Position numbers and translations under genes: made by a program
The notes under the pieces: model-generated
What the model was told of the DNA's origin: nothing
Seen by the model: the letters and a program-made list of their open reading frames with translations, nothing else
The model's database searches: none
Shown: in pieces, positions 16,018 through 17,930 of the stretch
Numbering within the stretch: the stretch's first letter is position 1
Layout of the letters: the number at the start of each line of letters is the position of its first letter
Origin: Chrysochromulina tobinii
Taxonomy: Eukaryota > Haptophyta > Prymnesiales > Chrysochromulinaceae
Assembly (NCBI GenBank): GCA_001275005.1
Contig: JWZX01000894.1
Location: 1 to 17,930, forward strand
Length of the DNA: 17,930 nt
Direction of reading: 5' to 3'

Positions 16018-17672
16018 ACAAGGGCTCGGGCCACCGCGTGCCGAAGGTGGCGCGCGCCGTCGAGCAGGTTGTAGTACGCGACCTGCCAATCGATCGTCCT
16101 GTCAACGAGTCTTCGCTGTGGATTGACGACATGTGCTCTTGTCAATCCTGCACCGGGAGGCGAGCCGTCGCTGAGTATGCCGACGTCGCCGCTGCTAGCG
16201 CCGCTGCCCGTTTGGGTGGCAGCCATAAGGAGAGCGAGCGCCTCGATGGCGACGGCCTCGGCGGAAGCGGCGGGGACAGCGGCAAGAGCAGCAGCCCCAG
16301 CAGCCGCAGCCGCAGCACCACCATGATCAGCCCCAATGGATGTGGCCCCAAGGGATGCACCCTGCGGCCGGACGCTCGAGTAGACGGCGTAATTGGCGCC
16401 ATCCTGAGCGCCATCCTCCTGCACAGAGATGGGCGGCTGGACGCGCTCCGAGATTCGCTCCGAGATTCGCTCCGAGATTCGCTCCGAGATTCGCTCCGAG
16501 ATTCGCTCCGAGATCCGGAGCGGCTCGTGCGCGATGCTCGCGTAGAGGGCGAGCAGCGCCGTATCGGGCACCGCGCGCAGCGGCACGCACCGGTGGACCG
16601 AGTCGACGTATCTGAGCGCAAAAACACGGAATGTTCACACGGTACGTTCACACGGTACGGTATGTGAGAGGCGCAATCCGAGGCCATCAGAGAGGCAATG
16701 AGCATGCACGCACTGTCGCGGCTGGATCTTGGGGCTTATCGCCGGGTTGTGCAGGTCGGTGTTGAGCATGATGAGGGAGTAGATGAGGGTATACACCGCA
16801 TCGCGCGCCGTCTTGAGCTCGGATTCGCTCAAGACGGCGCTCAGCCCGATCGCCGCCGCCGTGCCCGACGGCGGACACTCACGGTCGTCGATCGAAACAA
16901 AGACCTCATCGTGGTCGGGATCGTCGCCACCCTCGCTGTCCGACGTGGGCGTCGTCGCTGTCGCAGGCTGCGGCTGCTCAGCGACGCCAAGGCCGATTCC
17001 GAGGTCTGCGAGGCAGTGCGCATTCTGAGTGACCCAACTGCGCGCAAAGCATCCAATGACGCGATCGGCGCCAGATCCCGCGTCTATGGGCAGAAACGGG
17101 AAGCGGAGCAGGAGCGCCCGCAGGGCGATCAGTGGTGTCGACCCAACGATTGGTATCGGGCTCAGGAAGCGTGTGAGAGTTGTCCGAGGCTGCCAGTCGG
17201 CGCACACGAAGGCCGCAAGGCGCCGCTTCTCGTTGAGAGGAATCCAGCGGAGGAGTGTGCGTAAGGTCTCGTGCCAGTCCTCGAGGGCGGAGTGGCCGCA
17301 CTCGGGCGAGATGATGCCCTGCAGCCTGATCAGGTCGACCATCTGCTTGACACTCCGGCGAAGGCAACCCATCGCCACGACCTCCAGGTAGATGAGCAAC
17401 GTGCGCCAGTCGCGTGGCCCAACAGCTATATCGACTGCGCAGGTAGGCATCTTGAGGCCCCATGTGAGACCTATGGCGTTGGACCACGTGCTCGGCAGAC
17501 AGACGGGGCCCCAGCGCTGCCGCACCAGGTGCTGCCAGAATCGACAGCCATCCTGTCGGGAGACATTGCGCAGGCCCTTGCACGTGCCTTCGCAGGCGGT
17601 AAGCGAGGAGATGTCGAGGTGCTCGAGCAAGTGCAGCAACGCGTCGAGTGGAAGGTCGAGGATTGAGACCAT
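15975..17672 (-). CDS. F-box and Sec7 domain protein, FBXO8-type
   Basis: Exon 1 is 17672-16714 and exon 2 is 16611-15975. Together they give 531 residues, and the total is a multiple of three. The start is ATG at 17672, because the longer frame begins at TTG. Residues 1-55 are an F-box (ILDLPLDALLHLLEHLDISS, then CKGLRNVS). Residues about 145-350 are a Sec7 domain: ALRALLLRF, ADRVIGCFARSW, DAVYTLIYSLIMLNTDLHNP (about 291-310), then across the splice QYVDSVHRCVPLRAVP and LLALYASIAHEPLRI. The glutamic-finger segment (FRLPGEAQ in Arf-GEFs) reads RFPFLPIDAGSGAD, so the catalytic Glu seems lost. An acidic insert of about 60 residues interrupts the domain. Six ISER repeats follow, then an Ala-rich disordered tail. 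Human FBXO8 has the same F-box plus Sec7 order and links SCF ubiquitin ligase to Arf GTPases. The role here is inferred. Confidence 0.8.
16444..16515. repeat. 12-bp tandem repeat encoding ISER
   Basis: Six units of CGCTCCGAGATT, the last ending in C. On the minus strand they give six ISER tetrapeptides directly after the Sec7 domain. The length is likely polymorphic but always in frame. Confidence 0.95.
16612..16713 (-). other. 102-nt intron in the F-box/Sec7 gene
   Basis: The donor is GACA|GTGCGTGCATGC and the acceptor is TTTTTGCGCTCAG|ATACGTC, phase 2. Without splicing the frame leaves the Sec7 domain right after LNTDLHNPAISPKIQP and meets a stop. With splicing the domain continues exactly into its C-terminal helices. 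A 13-bp direct repeat (GTTCACACGGTAC, 16633-16658) lies inside. Confidence 0.85.
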
Positions 17673-17930
17673 TCGAGGCTCTGCGTGCTTCGATGGGCGT
17701 CCGGATGCAAAAGCCGCGCGCAATCCTGGGCGTCGTTCGTGGGATGGGCGTGAACAGTGCGTGAACACCAACGCTGAGATCCCCGTGTTGGCTCTGTGAG
17801 GCTCCGCGGATTACATGATACATGTATTTCAGTCGATAGACTTTCACACTTGGTGTTGTGAGATCACATTCACTTTGTGCAAACGCGACAAGGCGCGGTG
17901 ATGAAGGAATCATCAAGCTGAGACTCCTCA
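17673..17930. other. 5' flank of the F-box/Sec7 gene
   Basis: This is the promoter and 5' UTR region on the minus strand. An acceptor-like GCACGCAG lies just upstream of the ATG, so a non-coding or short first exon outside the window is possible. No other feature is seen. Confidence 0.35.

Noticed and set aside
15609-16667. 352-codon plus-strand frame
   Set aside because: It is Arg/Ser-rich, lies mostly antisense to the spliced F-box/Sec7 gene, and shows no domain.

Overview
This is a GC-rich nuclear fragment from a eukaryote. Genes lie on both strands, several with short introns. There are no bacterial operons, no Shine-Dalgarno sites and no RNA genes that I could recognise. The gene content points to a flagellated unicellular alga: a dynein-arm assembly factor, an Sfi1-like tryptophan-repeat protein, Ser-Pro-rich wall-type proteins and a DUF3431-like protein. 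A haptophyte is my best guess, from the codon and base style, the W-repeat proteins, the telomere-like intron sequence and the many minisatellites. That is inference and not proven by the sequence.

Layout from left to right. Positions 1-2114 (+) hold the 3' part of a gene for Sfi1-like repeats. A small secreted proline-rich protein follows at 2423-2818 (+). Next comes an unrecognised 538-residue protein (3194-4810, -), whose 3' end runs into a 27-bp minisatellite. An armadillo-repeat protein (5468-6580, -) has a tail carrying AG|GT-bearing tandem duplications and a telomere-like insert that looks like an intron. A short spliced membrane-anchored protein with an acidic tail lies at 7155-7772 (-). 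The largest gene (8347-11694, -) fuses a ZMYND10-like domain to a TPR module and a PIH1/CS-type domain. A DUF3431-like protein (12173-13282, -) is divergent from an orphan 310-residue protein (13495-14427, +). Then come an Mpv17/PMP22-family membrane protein (14867-15457, -) and an F-box plus Sec7 protein of the FBXO8 type (15975-17672, -), with one well-supported 102-nt intron.

The genes do not form one pathway. Two bear on flagella or basal bodies: the ZMYND10-TPR-CS fusion acts in axonemal dynein pre-assembly by homology, and Sfi1-like repeats bind centrin in known members. The most novel observation is the dynein assembly fusion, which lacks the MYND zinc finger and instead carries the HSP90-cochaperone modules that normally sit in separate proteins. 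The second is the armadillo gene, where possible introns have the same length as the tandem duplications around them, as expected if introns arose by duplication of an AGGT site.

Protein boundaries come from reading frames and splice-site logic only. Several long open frames begin at GTG or TTG, so I moved those starts to the first sensible ATG or called the gene partial.
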